NCBI RefSeq assembly: GCF_017573465.1
Contig: NZ_JAGEPF010000006.1
Location: forward strand, 62,001 to 126,000
Reading direction: 5' to 3'
DNA length: 64,000 nucleotides
DNA from: Actinomadura violacea
Lineage (GTDB): Bacteria > Actinomycetota > Actinomycetes > Streptosporangiales > Streptosporangiaceae
Below the pieces are notes generated by a model. It saw nothing but the letters and a program-made list of their open reading frames with translations, was not told where the DNA came from and searched no databases. Shown here one piece after another: positions 41,161 through 49,384 of this stretch (its first letter is position 1; every line of letters begins with the position of its first letter). Made by a program: the position numbers and the translations under genes.

Positions 41161-42551
41161 CAACGCTCGCCGACAAGGTCTGGGACCGCCACGTCATCGA
41201 ACGCGGCGACGCCGACCTCCTCTACATCGACATGCACCTGCTGCACGAGCTGACCTCGCCGCAGGCGTTCGAGGGGCTGCGGCTCGCGGGACGGCCCGTC
41301 CGGCGGCCCGACCTCGCCGTCGCGACCGCCGACCACAACGTCCCCACCGGGCCCGACCCGCTGTCCCTGCTCGACGGCCTCGCCGCCCGGCAGCTGCGCA
41401 TCCAGCAGGAGAACTGCGCCCGGCACGGCATCGAGCTGCACCCGCTCGGTTCGCCCGGCCAGGGCGTCGTGCACGTCATCGGCCCGGAGCTCGGCCTCAC
41501 CCAGCCCGGCATGACGATCGTCTGCGGCGACAGCCACACCGCCACCCTCGGCGCGTTCGGCGCCGTCGCGTTCGGCATCGGGACGAGCCAGGTCGAGCAC
41601 GTCCTCGCCACCCAGACGCTCCGCATGCCGCGGCCCCGGACCATGGCGGTCACGTTGCGCGGGACGCCGCGTCCCGGAACGTCCGCCAAGGACCTCGCGC
41701 TCGCGGTCATCGCCCGGATCGGCACCGCCGGCGGCACCGGCGCCCTCATCGAGTACCGCGGCGACGCGATCGCCGCGCTGCCGATGGAGGGCCGCATGAC
41801 CGTGTGCAACATGGCCATCGAGTCCGGCGCGCGCAGCGGCATGATCGCCCCCGACGACACCACGTTCGGCTACCTGGAGGGCCGCGAGCGCTCCCCGCGC
41901 GGACGCCTCTGGGAACGGGCCCTCGACGACTGGCGCACCCTGCGCACCGACGACGCCGCCGACTTCGACCGCGAGGCCGTCATCGACGCGGCGGCCATCG
42001 GCCCGCAGGCGAGCTGGGGCACCAACCCGGGCCAGACGACCGGCATCGACGGCACCGTCCCCGACCCGGCGTCGTTCGCCGACCCCGCCGAGCGCGCCGC
42101 CGCCGAACGCGCCCTCGCCTACATGGACATCGCCCCCGGCACCGCCCTCCGCGACATCGCGGTCTCGACCGTCTTCCTCGGGTCCTGCACCAACGGGCGC
42201 CTCACCGACCTGCGCGCCGCCGCCGAGGTGCTGCGCGGGCGCCGCGTCGCGCCGTCCGTGCGGGCCCTCGCCGTCCCCGGCTCCACCCGGGTGAAGCGGC
42301 AGGCCGAGGAGGAGGGCCTGGACGAGGTGTTCCGCGCCGCCGGGTTCGAGTGGCGCTCGTCGGGCTGCTCGATGTGCGTCGGGATGAACGGCGACGTCGT
42401 CGAGCCCGGTGCGCACAGCGCGTCCACGTCCAACCGCAACTTCGAGAGCCGCCAGGGGCCGGGCGCCCGCACGCACCTCGTCTCGCCGGAGTCCGCCGCG
42501 GCGTCGGCCGTCCTCGGGCACCTCGCGAGCGCCGCCGACCTGGAGGACTGA
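41157..42551 (+). CDS. leuC: 3-isopropylmalate dehydratase large subunit family (LeuC)
   Basis: 464 residues of the aconitase/LeuC family. Cysteine ligands for the [4Fe-4S] cluster are C344 (GSCTNG), C404 and C407 (GCSMC). Other marks are [20 protein letters not shown] near 120 and [18 protein letters not shown] near 210. LeuC with LeuD interconverts 2- and 3-isopropylmalate; relatives act on citraconate, dimethylmalate or homocitrate. It lies outside any leucine operon and directly after a kinase, enolase and dehydrogenase, so a different malate-type substrate is likely. Coupled to LeuD by a one-base overlap. Confidence 0.92.
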   Translation: MTTLADKVWDRHVIERGDADLLYIDMHLLHELTSPQAFEGLRLAGRPVRRPDLAVATADHNVPTGPDPLSLLDGLAARQLRIQQENCARHGIELHPLGSPGQGVVHVIGPELGLTQPGMTIVCGDSHTATLGAFGAVAFGIGTSQVEHVLATQTLRMPRPRTMAVTLRGTPRPGTSAKDLALAVIARIGTAGGTGALIEYRGDAIAALPMEGRMTVCNMAIESGARSGMIAPDDTTFGYLEGRERSPRGRLWERALDDWRTLRTDDAADFDREAVIDAAAIGPQASWGTNPGQTTGIDGTVPDPASFADPAERAAAERALAYMDIAPGTALRDIAVSTVFLGSCTNGRLTDLRAAAEVLRGRRVAPSVRALAVPGSTRVKRQAEEEGLDEVFRAAGFEWRSSGCSMCVGMNGDVVEPGAHSASTSNRNFESRQGPGARTHLVSPESAAASAVLGHLASAADLED

Positions 42552-43144
42552 TGGACCCCGTCACCCGCGTCACCGGACGCGCCGTCCCGCTCGACCGGTC
42601 CGACGTCGACACCGACCAGATCATCCCGGCCCGCTGGATGAAGCGCGTCGAGCGCACCGGCTACGCCGGCGGGCTGTTCGAGAAGTGGCGCCGCGACCCG
42701 GGGTTCGTGCTGAACGATCCTGCGTACGCCGGTGCGTCGATCCTGGTCAGCGGGCCGAACTTCGGGTGCGGCTCGTCCCGCGAGCACGCGCCGTGGGCGC
42801 TGCGCGACTACGGTTTCCGCGCGGTCGTCGCGCCGAGCTTCGCCGACATCTTCCGCGGCAACCTGCCGAACAGCGGCCTCGTCCCGGTGCAGGCCGCGCC
42901 GGACGTGGTGGCCGCGCTGCTCGCGGCGGTGACGGCCGACCCCGCCACCGAGATCACCGTCGACGTCGCCGGACGGCTCGTCCGCTGCGCGGCGATCGGC
43001 GAGGCGCCCTTCGCGCTGGACGAGTCGGCGCACCACCGGCTCGTCCACGGCCTCGACGAGATCGACCTGACGCTGGCGAGGAGCGACGCGATCGCCGCGC
43101 ACGAGCGCACCCGCCCGCCCTGGATGCCCACCGGCCGCCCCTGA
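42551..43144 (+). CDS. leuD: 3-isopropylmalate dehydratase small subunit family (LeuD)
   Basis: 197 residues. LeuD marks: DTDQIIPARWMKR near 20-32, the swivelling-domain motif GPNFGCGSSREHAPWALRDYG near 69-89 and AVVAPSFADIFRGN. It completes the LeuC enzyme as the small subunit. Its start overlaps the LeuC stop. It closes the eight-gene operon; 125 bases of mostly non-coding DNA follow before the methyltransferase gene. Substrate as for LeuC is inferred, not shown. Confidence 0.92.
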   Translation: MDPVTRVTGRAVPLDRSDVDTDQIIPARWMKRVERTGYAGGLFEKWRRDPGFVLNDPAYAGASILVSGPNFGCGSSREHAPWALRDYGFRAVVAPSFADIFRGNLPNSGLVPVQAAPDVVAALLAAVTADPATEITVDVAGRLVRCAAIGEAPFALDESAHHRLVHGLDEIDLTLARSDAIAAHERTRPPWMPTGRP

Positions 43145-43269
43145 ACCGCGCCGGCAATAACGGGCGGGAATTGAGGACGCCCGAAAAGAGGAATGCGAGC
43201 CGGATACCGCCGGGAAACTTATGATCGCCACGTGCGGTCGCCGGGGCCGCCCGTGGCGAGGGAGAATCC

Positions 43270-44127
43270 TTGACACCGGAGCACGCGCCTGCCGAGATCG
43301 ACGTCCGCCAACCCAATGTCGCGCGGATGTACGACTTCTATCTGGGCGGCAAGGACAATTATCCGGCCGATCGCGAAGCGGCGGAGAAGGTGCTGGCGGT
43401 GGCGCCGCGGACGCCGGCGATAGCGCGCGCCAACCGCGCCTTTCTGCGGCGGGCCGTTCGGTACATGGCGCAGGACGCCGATATCGGCCAGTTCGTCGAC
43501 ATCGGCTGCGGGCTGCCCACCCAAGGGAATGTGCACCAGGTCGCGCAGTCGGCCCGCGACGACGCCAAAGTCGTGTACGTCGACAACGACCCCGTGGTGC
43601 TGGCGCACGCGCGGGCGCTCCTGGCGACCGACGACGACACCGTCGCCGTCCAAGGCGACCTGGTGCGGCCCGACGAGCTGCTGGCCGAGCCGCGGCTGCG
43701 CGGGCTGATCGACCTGGACCGGCCGGTGGGGCTACTGCTGATCTCGGTGGCGCACTGCGTCTCCGACGACGCCGTGCTGAAGGACGCGGTCGCGACCTGG
43801 TGCCGGGCGCTGGCGCCCGGCAGCCACGTCGCCGTCTCCCACATCGCGCTGCCGACGTCCGGGCCCGACCAGTTGGACGTCGCCCTGCGCGGCGCCCGCG
43901 TCTACGGCGAGACGAAGGCCAACACGGCGATGACGTTCCGCGACCGCGCCCAGATCACCGAGATGTTCGGCGGGCTGGACCTGCTGGAGCCCGGGCTGGT
44001 CGACCTGCCGGACTGGCGGCCGGACGGGCCGGCGGCGTCCCCGGCGCCGATCCCGCTGCCCGGCGGGCACGACGACGGGCCCGGGTTCTACCTGTGCGGC
44101 GTCGCGCGCAAGGGAGAGGACCGATGA
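43270..44127 (+). CDS. SAM-dependent methyltransferase, Methyltransf_19 (DUF574) family
   Basis: 285 residues. The N-terminal VRQPNVARMYDFYLGGKDNYPADR motif, the FVDIGCGLPTQGNVHQVA SAM site and the VYVDNDPVVLAHARALL strand identify the family, which is greatly expanded in Actinomadura and Streptomyces. Methyl acceptors are unknown for nearly all members. A TTG start at 43270 has GGGAGAA upstream and the family N-terminus begins there. Its stop overlaps the P450 start by four bases, so the pair is co-translated. Confidence 0.88.
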   Translation: MTPEHAPAEIDVRQPNVARMYDFYLGGKDNYPADREAAEKVLAVAPRTPAIARANRAFLRRAVRYMAQDADIGQFVDIGCGLPTQGNVHQVAQSARDDAKVVYVDNDPVVLAHARALLATDDDTVAVQGDLVRPDELLAEPRLRGLIDLDRPVGLLLISVAHCVSDDAVLKDAVATWCRALAPGSHVAVSHIALPTSGPDQLDVALRGARVYGETKANTAMTFRDRAQITEMFGGLDLLEPGLVDLPDWRPDGPAASPAPIPLPGGHDDGPGFYLCGVARKGEDR

Positions 44128-45290
44128 GCCACCCGCGAATCGACTTCGACCCGTTCGGCGACCCCCGCCCGGCCGGGACCACCCACCCGATGCTGGACGG
44201 CCTCCGCGAGCGGTGCCCCGCCTTCCACACCCCGGCCCAGCAGGGATTCTGGGTCCTGACCAGGCACGCCGACATCCTCGCCGCCTACCAGGACACCGCG
44301 GTCCACTCCAGCCGGGCCGTCGCCGTCATCGACCCGAACCCCCGCTACCGGTGGATCCCGGTCATGCTGGACCCGCCCGAGCACACCATGTGGCGGCGGC
44401 TGCTGCGCCCGCTGTTCACCCCGGCCCGCGCCGCCGCGATGGAGGGCGCCGTCCGGCGGCGGTGCGCCGAGCTGGTCGACGACCTCGCCGCGCGCGGCTC
44501 GTGCGACTTCGTCGAGGACTTCGCCCGCCGCTTCCCCTCGGCCGTCTTCCTGGAGTTCATGGGGCTGCCGGTCGGCAGGCTCGAGGAGTTCCTGGAGTGG
44601 GAGTACGCGATCCTGCACGCGCCGTCGGCGGGGTCCGGGCGCGCCGAGGCGATGGGCAGGGTGGCGGCGCTGTTCCAGGAGCTGATCGCCGAGCGGCGCC
44701 GGGACCCGCGCGACGACGTCGTCAGCGCCGCGCTCGCCTTCGAGCCGGACGGCAGGCCCGTCACCGACGACGAACTGCTGCAGCTGTGCACCCTGCTGTT
44801 CCTCGCCGGGCTGGACACCGTCACGGCGCAGCTGTCGTACTCGTTCTGGCACCTGGCCCGCCACGACGCCGACCGGGCCCGGATCGCGGCGGACCCGAGC
44901 ATCGTGCCCGACGCCGTCGAGGAGCTGCTGCGCGTCTACTCACCGGTGCTGCCCGCCCGCAGGCTCAAGGCCGACACCGAGGTGCACGGCTGCCCGATGA
45001 AGGCCGGCGAGATGGTGATGCTGCCGCTGGCCATGGCCAACCGCGACCCCCGCGCGTTCCCCGACCCGCGGACCGTCGACTTCGACCGCGAGCAGAACCG
45101 GCACATCGCCTTCGGCGCCGGGCCGCACCGCTGCCTCGGCTCCCACCTGGCCCGCCTGGAACTGCGCGTCGCGCTGGAGGAGTGGCACCGGCGCGTCCCC
45201 GACTACCGGATCGCGGACGGCGCCACGCCCACCGAGCACGCCAGCCTCATCCTCGGCCTGGACACCCTGCCCCTCACCTGGACGGCCTGA
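44124..45290 (+). CDS. Cytochrome P450
   Basis: 388 residues, typical soluble bacterial P450. I-helix LFLAGLDTVTAQ near residue 229-240, ExxR in EELLRV near 266 and heme loop FGAGPHRCLGSH with Cys 337. No reductase domain is fused and no ferredoxin gene is adjacent. It would hydroxylate a small organic substrate. Co-translated with the methyltransferase, it might tailor a product of the preceding operon, but the substrate cannot be inferred. Hairpin copy 3 follows the stop. Confidence 0.93.
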   Translation: MSHPRIDFDPFGDPRPAGTTHPMLDGLRERCPAFHTPAQQGFWVLTRHADILAAYQDTAVHSSRAVAVIDPNPRYRWIPVMLDPPEHTMWRRLLRPLFTPARAAAMEGAVRRRCAELVDDLAARGSCDFVEDFARRFPSAVFLEFMGLPVGRLEEFLEWEYAILHAPSAGSGRAEAMGRVAALFQELIAERRRDPRDDVVSAALAFEPDGRPVTDDELLQLCTLLFLAGLDTVTAQLSYSFWHLARHDADRARIAADPSIVPDAVEELLRVYSPVLPARRLKADTEVHGCPMKAGEMVMLPLAMANRDPRAFPDPRTVDFDREQNRHIAFGAGPHRCLGSHLARLELRVALEEWHRRVPDYRIADGATPTEHASLILGLDTLPLTWTA

Positions 45291-45298
45291 CCGAACCG

Positions 45299-45362
45299 CG
45301 TTCACTTGCGGCGTGTCGTCCTTATGGCGCGGTCCATAAGGACGACACGCCGCAAGTCAACG
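45299..45362. terminator. Long hairpin, copy 3 of a three-copy family
   Basis: 29-position stem with one mismatch (45303) and a 6-base loop. Left arm begins CGTTCACTTGCGGCGTGTCG, then TCCTTATGG; the right arm 45334-45362 pairs with it. It lies between convergent P450 and SnoaL-like genes; the latter's stop lies in the right arm. Relative to copies 1 and 2 a G-C pair is changed to T-A on both arms, so pairing is kept. Confidence 0.85.
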
Positions 45363-45749
45363 GGTGGGGCGGTAGGGGTCCAGGCAGCGGCTCTGCGCCG
45401 GGTCGAGGTACTCGTCGAGGCGGGCGATGCGGTCGTCCTTCACCGTGACGATGAAGCAGGCCCGCAGCGCCAGCTCGTCGCCGTTCGGGACGACGCCGCG
45501 CAGCACGTGCTGCTGGACGTAGCCGTCCGGCGTGAGCCGGCGCTGAATCTCGGTGTAGCGCATCTCGCGGAGCGTGCCGGTGAGCCAGCTCAGCACCCGC
45601 AGGTTCTCCTCCGGGCCGATCACCTTGTCGTCGGTGTTGTGCCAGATCTCCGCGTCCGGCGCGTAGAGGGACGTGCGGATCGCGTCCAGGTCCCCGGCCT
45701 CGACGGCGGCGACGAACTCGTCCGCGAGACGGTCGATGGATCGTTCCAC
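45357..45749 (-). CDS. SnoaL-like protein
   Basis: 130 residues of the NTF2/SnoaL-like fold: MERSIDRLADEFVAAVEAGDLDAIR, then YAPDAEIWHNTD and FIVTVKDDRIARLDEYLDP. It resembles the DUF4440/limonene-epoxide-hydrolase-like group of small pocket proteins. It is transcribed together with, and five bases downstream of, the MBL hydrolase gene. Its stop codon sits in the right arm of hairpin copy 3. Substrate unknown. Confidence 0.85.
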   Translation of the reverse strand: MERSIDRLADEFVAAVEAGDLDAIRTSLYAPDAEIWHNTDDKVIGPEENLRVLSWLTGTLREMRYTEIQRRLTPDGYVQQHVLRGVVPNGDELALRACFIVTVKDDRIARLDEYLDPAQSRCLDPYRPTR

Positions 45750-45754
45750 AGCCC

Positions 45755-46906
45755 TCAGCCCTTCTGCCCGCGCAGCGGCACGGTCATCAGGTCGTTGCCG
45801 ACCACCACGGGCCCGCTGAACGACTTGCGCGCGCCCTGGTACCAGGTGCGGTCCGGCACCATGCTCGGCTTGGCCGGGCCCAGGTGGCTGAGCACGAGCC
45901 GCCGCGCCGACGCCCGCCGCGCCACGTCCCCGACCTGCGTGACGTCGGTGTGCGCCTCCTTCAGGTGCTCGATGAACGCCTCGTTCTGGTTCTTGTCCTT
46001 GTAGTAGTCGACGCTCACCGCCTCGTGGACCAGGACGTCGCTGCGGTGCGCCAGTTCGATGATGTTCTCGTGGTACGCGGTGTCACCGGAGAAGGCGATC
46101 ACCCCGTCCGGCGTCTCGACCCGGAACCCGAACGCCGGGAACACCAGGCCGTGCGCGCCGAGCGTCGCCTGCACCCGGATCCGGTCGTCCTCGAACACCG
46201 TGAACGGCCGGATCCGCGGCGCCCGGTTCTTGATCGGGTCGGCGCCGGTCCGGGACACGTCGATCTCGGTGAGGTTCAGGATCGACTCCGGATGGATCGG
46301 CGTCGCGCCCTCCCGGCCGTAGATGTTGAACGTGTAGGCGTTCGCGTCCAGGCTGCCGTTGATCAGGTCCTTCAGGCCCGGCGTCGGGTTGGCGGGGTTC
46401 GCGTTCGGCACCGGGCGCGGCCCCGCGAACGGCGGCCCCATCCCGCCCGCCGGCCCCGGCCCGAGCACCTGCACCGGCGCGACCAGCGCGTCACCGTCCG
46501 GGCTGGCCTGCGCCAGCATCAGGTAGTTGAACAGGTCGGCGGTGTGGTCGGCGTGCAGGTGCGTCACGAAGACGGCCCGCAGCGACTTCAGCGGCAGCCC
46601 CGCCCGCACGTACTGGCTGGCCGAGCCGCGCCCGGCGTCGAACAGGTACGTCCGGTCGCCGACGACCACGGCGCTGGAGATCCCGAACCGCTCGGCGATC
46701 GGCACCGGCCCGCCCGCGGTGCCGAGCAGCACCAGCCGCGTCCGCGCCGAACCCGGCCGGCCGCGGTCCGGCGCCGGCGCCGCGAGCGCCCGCCCCGGCA
46801 TGCCGACGGCGCCGAGCGCCGCCACCCCCGCCACCGCCGCCGACCCGATGACGGCCCGCCGCGAGGGCCGCGCCTCCGCCGTGCCGTCCGCCTGCCCGTT
46901 GCACAT
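45755..46906 (-). CDS. Exported MBL-fold metallo-hydrolase (Tat signal)
   Basis: 383 residues. N-terminal PSRRAVIGSAAVAGVAALGAV is a Tat-like signal (S-R-R-A-V), with cleavage near LAAPAPD. The MBL motif THLHADHTAD is near residue 118-127, with later metal ligands GDTAYHENI and LSHLGPAKPS. It resembles arylsulfatase/phosphodiesterase-like MBL proteins. Substrate unknown. ATG 46906 is preferred because upstream in-frame text is not Tat-like. It shares a 150-base divergent region with the aldehyde dehydrogenase gene. Confidence 0.87.
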   Translation of the reverse strand: MCNGQADGTAEARPSRRAVIGSAAVAGVAALGAVGMPGRALAAPAPDRGRPGSARTRLVLLGTAGGPVPIAERFGISSAVVVGDRTYLFDAGRGSASQYVRAGLPLKSLRAVFVTHLHADHTADLFNYLMLAQASPDGDALVAPVQVLGPGPAGGMGPPFAGPRPVPNANPANPTPGLKDLINGSLDANAYTFNIYGREGATPIHPESILNLTEIDVSRTGADPIKNRAPRIRPFTVFEDDRIRVQATLGAHGLVFPAFGFRVETPDGVIAFSGDTAYHENIIELAHRSDVLVHEAVSVDYYKDKNQNEAFIEHLKEAHTDVTQVGDVARRASARRLVLSHLGPAKPSMVPDRTWYQGARKSFSGPVVVGNDLMTVPLRGQKG

Positions 46907-47006
46907 GTCCGCTCCGATCCGTCCAAGGATGAAGCTGACATTAGGTTCATAAACTGGTGATGTGCAATACCCCGGCGCGCTCCAATAGTGGGCCGTCCTT
47001 AAAAGC

Positions 47007-47037
47007 TTGACACTTGATATCTTGGTTTCAAGATATC
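47007..47037 (+). promoter_or_regulatory. Promoter with MarR-type operator before aldehyde dehydrogenase
   Basis: TTGACA (47007-47012) is a -35 candidate. About 18-19 bases on, AGATAT/GATATC can serve as the -10. GATATCTTG-GTTT-CAAGATATC (47016-47037) is a 9-bp-arm inverted repeat covering the promoter. Its CAAGATA core recurs at 49224 and, reversed, at 55689. Confidence 0.65.
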
Positions 47038-47056
47038 TACCGAGGAGGCCGAGGCG

Positions 47057-48523
47057 ATGGGTGCGGACGAGATCCTGGTCGGCGGGGTCTGGCGGCGCGG
47101 GTCCGGAGCGGTCATCGAGTCGCTCAGCCCGCTGGACGGGTCGGTGATCGCGCGCCTGCACGGCGCCGGCGCGGACGACGTGGACGACGCGGTCCGCGCC
47201 GGCGCCGCCGCGGCGGCCGACCCCGCCTGGCGCGACCTGCTCCCGCACGAGCGTGCCCGGTACCTGGCCCGGATCGCCGACGGCATCGCGCGGGAGGCCG
47301 AGTCGCTGGCCGCGCTGCAGACCCGCGACACCGGCAAGTCGATCAACGAGACGCGGGCGCTGGTGCGCAGCGCCGAGGCCACCTTCCGCTACTTCGCGGC
47401 CGCGCTGGAGACGATGGAGGGCGCGGTCACCCCGTCGCGCGGCCCGTACCTGACCATGAGCGTGCACGAGCCGATCGGCGTGGTCGGCGCGATCACCCCG
47501 TGGAACTCGCCGATCGCCAGCGACGCGCAGAAGGTCGCGCCCGCGCTGGCCGCGGGCAACGCCGTGCTGCTGAAGCCGGCCGAGTGGACCCCGCTGGTGG
47601 CGCTCGCGCTCGGCCGGGTGATCGAGGAGTCCGGGCTGCCGGCCGGGCTGCTGTCGGTGCTGCCCGGGCCGGGCGGCGTCACCGGTGACGCGATCGTCCG
47701 GCACCCGGGCGTCGGCAAGGTCTCCTTCACCGGCGGCACCGCGACCGGGCGCGCCATCGGGGCGGTGGCCGCGCAGAAGATCATGCCGGTGTCGCTGGAG
47801 CTGGGCGGCAAGTCCCCGACGATCGTGTTCCCCGACGCGGACATGGAGCGGACAGTGGCGGGCCTGCTGTTCGGCGTCTTCTCCTCATCCGGGCAGAGCT
47901 GCGTCGCCGGCTCCCGGGTGTTCGTCCACGCGTCGATGTACCGGCAGGTCGTGGACGAGCTGGTGGCGCGCGCGAGCGCGCTGCGCGTCGGGCCCGGGAC
48001 CGATCCGGCGACACAGGTCGCGCCGCTGGTGACGCACGCCCACCGGGACCGGGTGGCCGGGATGGTCGAGCGGGCCCGGCAGGAGGGGGCGCGGGTGCTG
48101 TGCGGCGGCCGGGCGCCCGAGGGCGAGGCGTGGGCGAAGGGCGCCTACTACCTGCCGACGGTGCTGGAGGGGCTGCCGAACGGCTCGGCGACCTGCCAGG
48201 AGGAGATCTTCGGGCCGGTGCTCGCCGCGCTGCCGTTCGAGGACGAGGACGACCTGGTCGCGCAGGCCAACGACACCGTCTACGGGCTCGCCTGCGGGAT
48301 CTGGACCGGCGACCACCGGCGCGCCTGGCGCGTCGCCCGGCGGATCGACGCGGGCACGGTCTGGATCAACACCTACAAGCAGTTCAGCATCTCCACGCCG
48401 TTCGGCGGCGTGAAGGAGAGCGGCCTCGGCCGCGAGAAGGGCCGCGACGGGATCTTCGCCTACATGCGGCAGAAGAGCGTCTACTGGGACATGTCCGAAG
48501 GCCCGATCCCTTGGGCCTCGTGA
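47057..48523 (+). CDS. Aldehyde dehydrogenase
   Basis: 488 residues. NAD(P)-dependent aldehyde dehydrogenase motifs: TPWNSPI near 150, Lys in LLKPAEWTP, FTGGTATGR near 224, Glu in LELGGKSP near 250, catalytic Cys 282 in SSGQSC, EEIFGPVL near 385 and PFGGVKESGLGREKG. The closest functional groups are semialdehyde or betaine-aldehyde dehydrogenases. It heads the unit before the MarR gene and has a MarR-type operator in its promoter, so it probably belongs to the same pathway as the importer and the leftward operon. Confidence 0.93.
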   Translation: MGADEILVGGVWRRGSGAVIESLSPLDGSVIARLHGAGADDVDDAVRAGAAAAADPAWRDLLPHERARYLARIADGIAREAESLAALQTRDTGKSINETRALVRSAEATFRYFAAALETMEGAVTPSRGPYLTMSVHEPIGVVGAITPWNSPIASDAQKVAPALAAGNAVLLKPAEWTPLVALALGRVIEESGLPAGLLSVLPGPGGVTGDAIVRHPGVGKVSFTGGTATGRAIGAVAAQKIMPVSLELGGKSPTIVFPDADMERTVAGLLFGVFSSSGQSCVAGSRVFVHASMYRQVVDELVARASALRVGPGTDPATQVAPLVTHAHRDRVAGMVERARQEGARVLCGGRAPEGEAWAKGAYYLPTVLEGLPNGSATCQEEIFGPVLAALPFEDEDDLVAQANDTVYGLACGIWTGDHRRAWRVARRIDAGTVWINTYKQFSISTPFGGVKESGLGREKGRDGIFAYMRQKSVYWDMSEGPIPWAS

Positions 48524-48597
48524 ACGGCGGCCCCGGTGCCGCGGCCCGGCGCGGGCCGGCGCGGCATCGGGGCGGCGCCGGTGCCGCGGGCTTGCCG

Positions 48598-49161
48598 TCA
48601 GGTGGTGCTGCGGGTCGCGCGGCGCGGGCGGCGCGGCGGCGCGACGGCCCGGTCGGCGATGGCGGCCTCGATGGACCGCTGCAGCAGGATCAGGCCGTCG
48701 GCGACCCGGGCGCGCTCCTCCGCCGACAGCCCGGCGAGCAGCCGCTCCTCGTTCGCCAGGTGGCGGGCGAAGACGTCGTCGATCAGCCCGAGGCCGACCT
48801 GGGTGAGCTCGGCGAACATCACCCGCCGGTCGTTCGGGTGCGGGCTGCGGCGGATGAGGCCCTGCCGCTCCAGGGCGTCCAGCCGGCCGGTCATGGCGCC
48901 GCTGGACAGCAGCGAGGACTCGGCGAGCTCGGACGGCGTCTTGCGGTAGGGCGGTCCGCCCCGGCGCAGGTTGGCCAGCACGTCGAAGGACTTGGGGGTC
49001 AGCTCGTAGGGGGCGAGGAACGCCTCGAGCTCCTGCCGCGAGAGTTCCGCGACGTGGCGCAGGCGGCCGAACACGCCGATCGGCGAGGCGTCGAGGTCCG
49101 GCCGCTCCCGGCGCCAGTCGTCCAACGCCGTGCCGACCGTGTCCATTGCACCGTCGTCCAT
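48598..49161 (-). CDS. MarR family regulator
   Basis: 187 residues. Winged helix ~65-120 with YRKTPSELAESSLLSSGAMTGRLDALERQGLIRR and the DDRR-type wing NDRRVMFAELTQ. N- and C-terminal helices form the dimer. It is divergent from the NMT1 importer operon. Start choice is unsure: ATG 49161 and ATG 49146 lie in a perfect 15-base tandem repeat. Three promoters nearby carry similar CAAG-type dyads, so it may control the ALDH gene, the importer operon and the leftward operon at 55681. Confidence 0.92.
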   Translation of the reverse strand: MDDGAMDTVGTALDDWRRERPDLDASPIGVFGRLRHVAELSRQELEAFLAPYELTPKSFDVLANLRRGGPPYRKTPSELAESSLLSSGAMTGRLDALERQGLIRRSPHPNDRRVMFAELTQVGLGLIDDVFARHLANEERLLAGLSAEERARVADGLILLQRSIEAAIADRAVAPPRRPRRATRSTT

Positions 49162-49170
49162 TGCACCGTC
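49141..49170. repeat. 15-base tandem duplication at MarR start
   Basis: GTCCATTGCACCGTC occurs twice in a row (49141-49155, 49156-49170). In the MarR frame it duplicates five codons and creates two candidate ATG starts. Confidence 0.85.
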
Positions 49171-49222
49171 CGTGTGATGAGTGGGGCCGATCGCTGAGAG
49201 ACCGTCTGAAACAGTAGCGGAG

Positions 49223-49261
49223 CCAAGATACCTTGACACAAGTAATTTAGTTCCCAGATAC
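49223..49261 (+). promoter_or_regulatory. Promoter with MarR-type half-sites before ABC importer
   Basis: TTGACA (49233-49238), 17 bases, then AGATAC (49256-49261). CCAAGATACCTTG (49223-49235) overlaps the -35; AGATACTT covers the -10. The ribosome site is not obvious before the ATG at 49385, 124 bases further on, leaving a long leader. Confidence 0.55.
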
Positions 49262-49384
49262 TTCGACGCGAACCAACCTGCCGTCGAGCCGCCTCGGGCG
49301 GGCACCAGCTCAGGCGGCCCCGGACACCCCCCTCGGACGGCCGCCCGCCGCGTTCCCCGAGCCAGCTTTCACACGAGGTCAACG

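Noticed and set aside
41157..43144. LeuC/LeuD as the housekeeping leucine enzymes
   Set aside because: They lie in a coupled operon with kinase, enolase and hydroxyacid dehydrogenase and not with leuB or an IclR-type leucine regulator, so another substrate is more likely. Not excluded without the rest of the genome.
34476..45290. Phosphonate or phosphinate antibiotic cluster, suggested by enolase plus aconitase-type enzymes
   Set aside because: No PEP mutase, phosphonopyruvate decarboxylase or peptide synthetase is present in the window.
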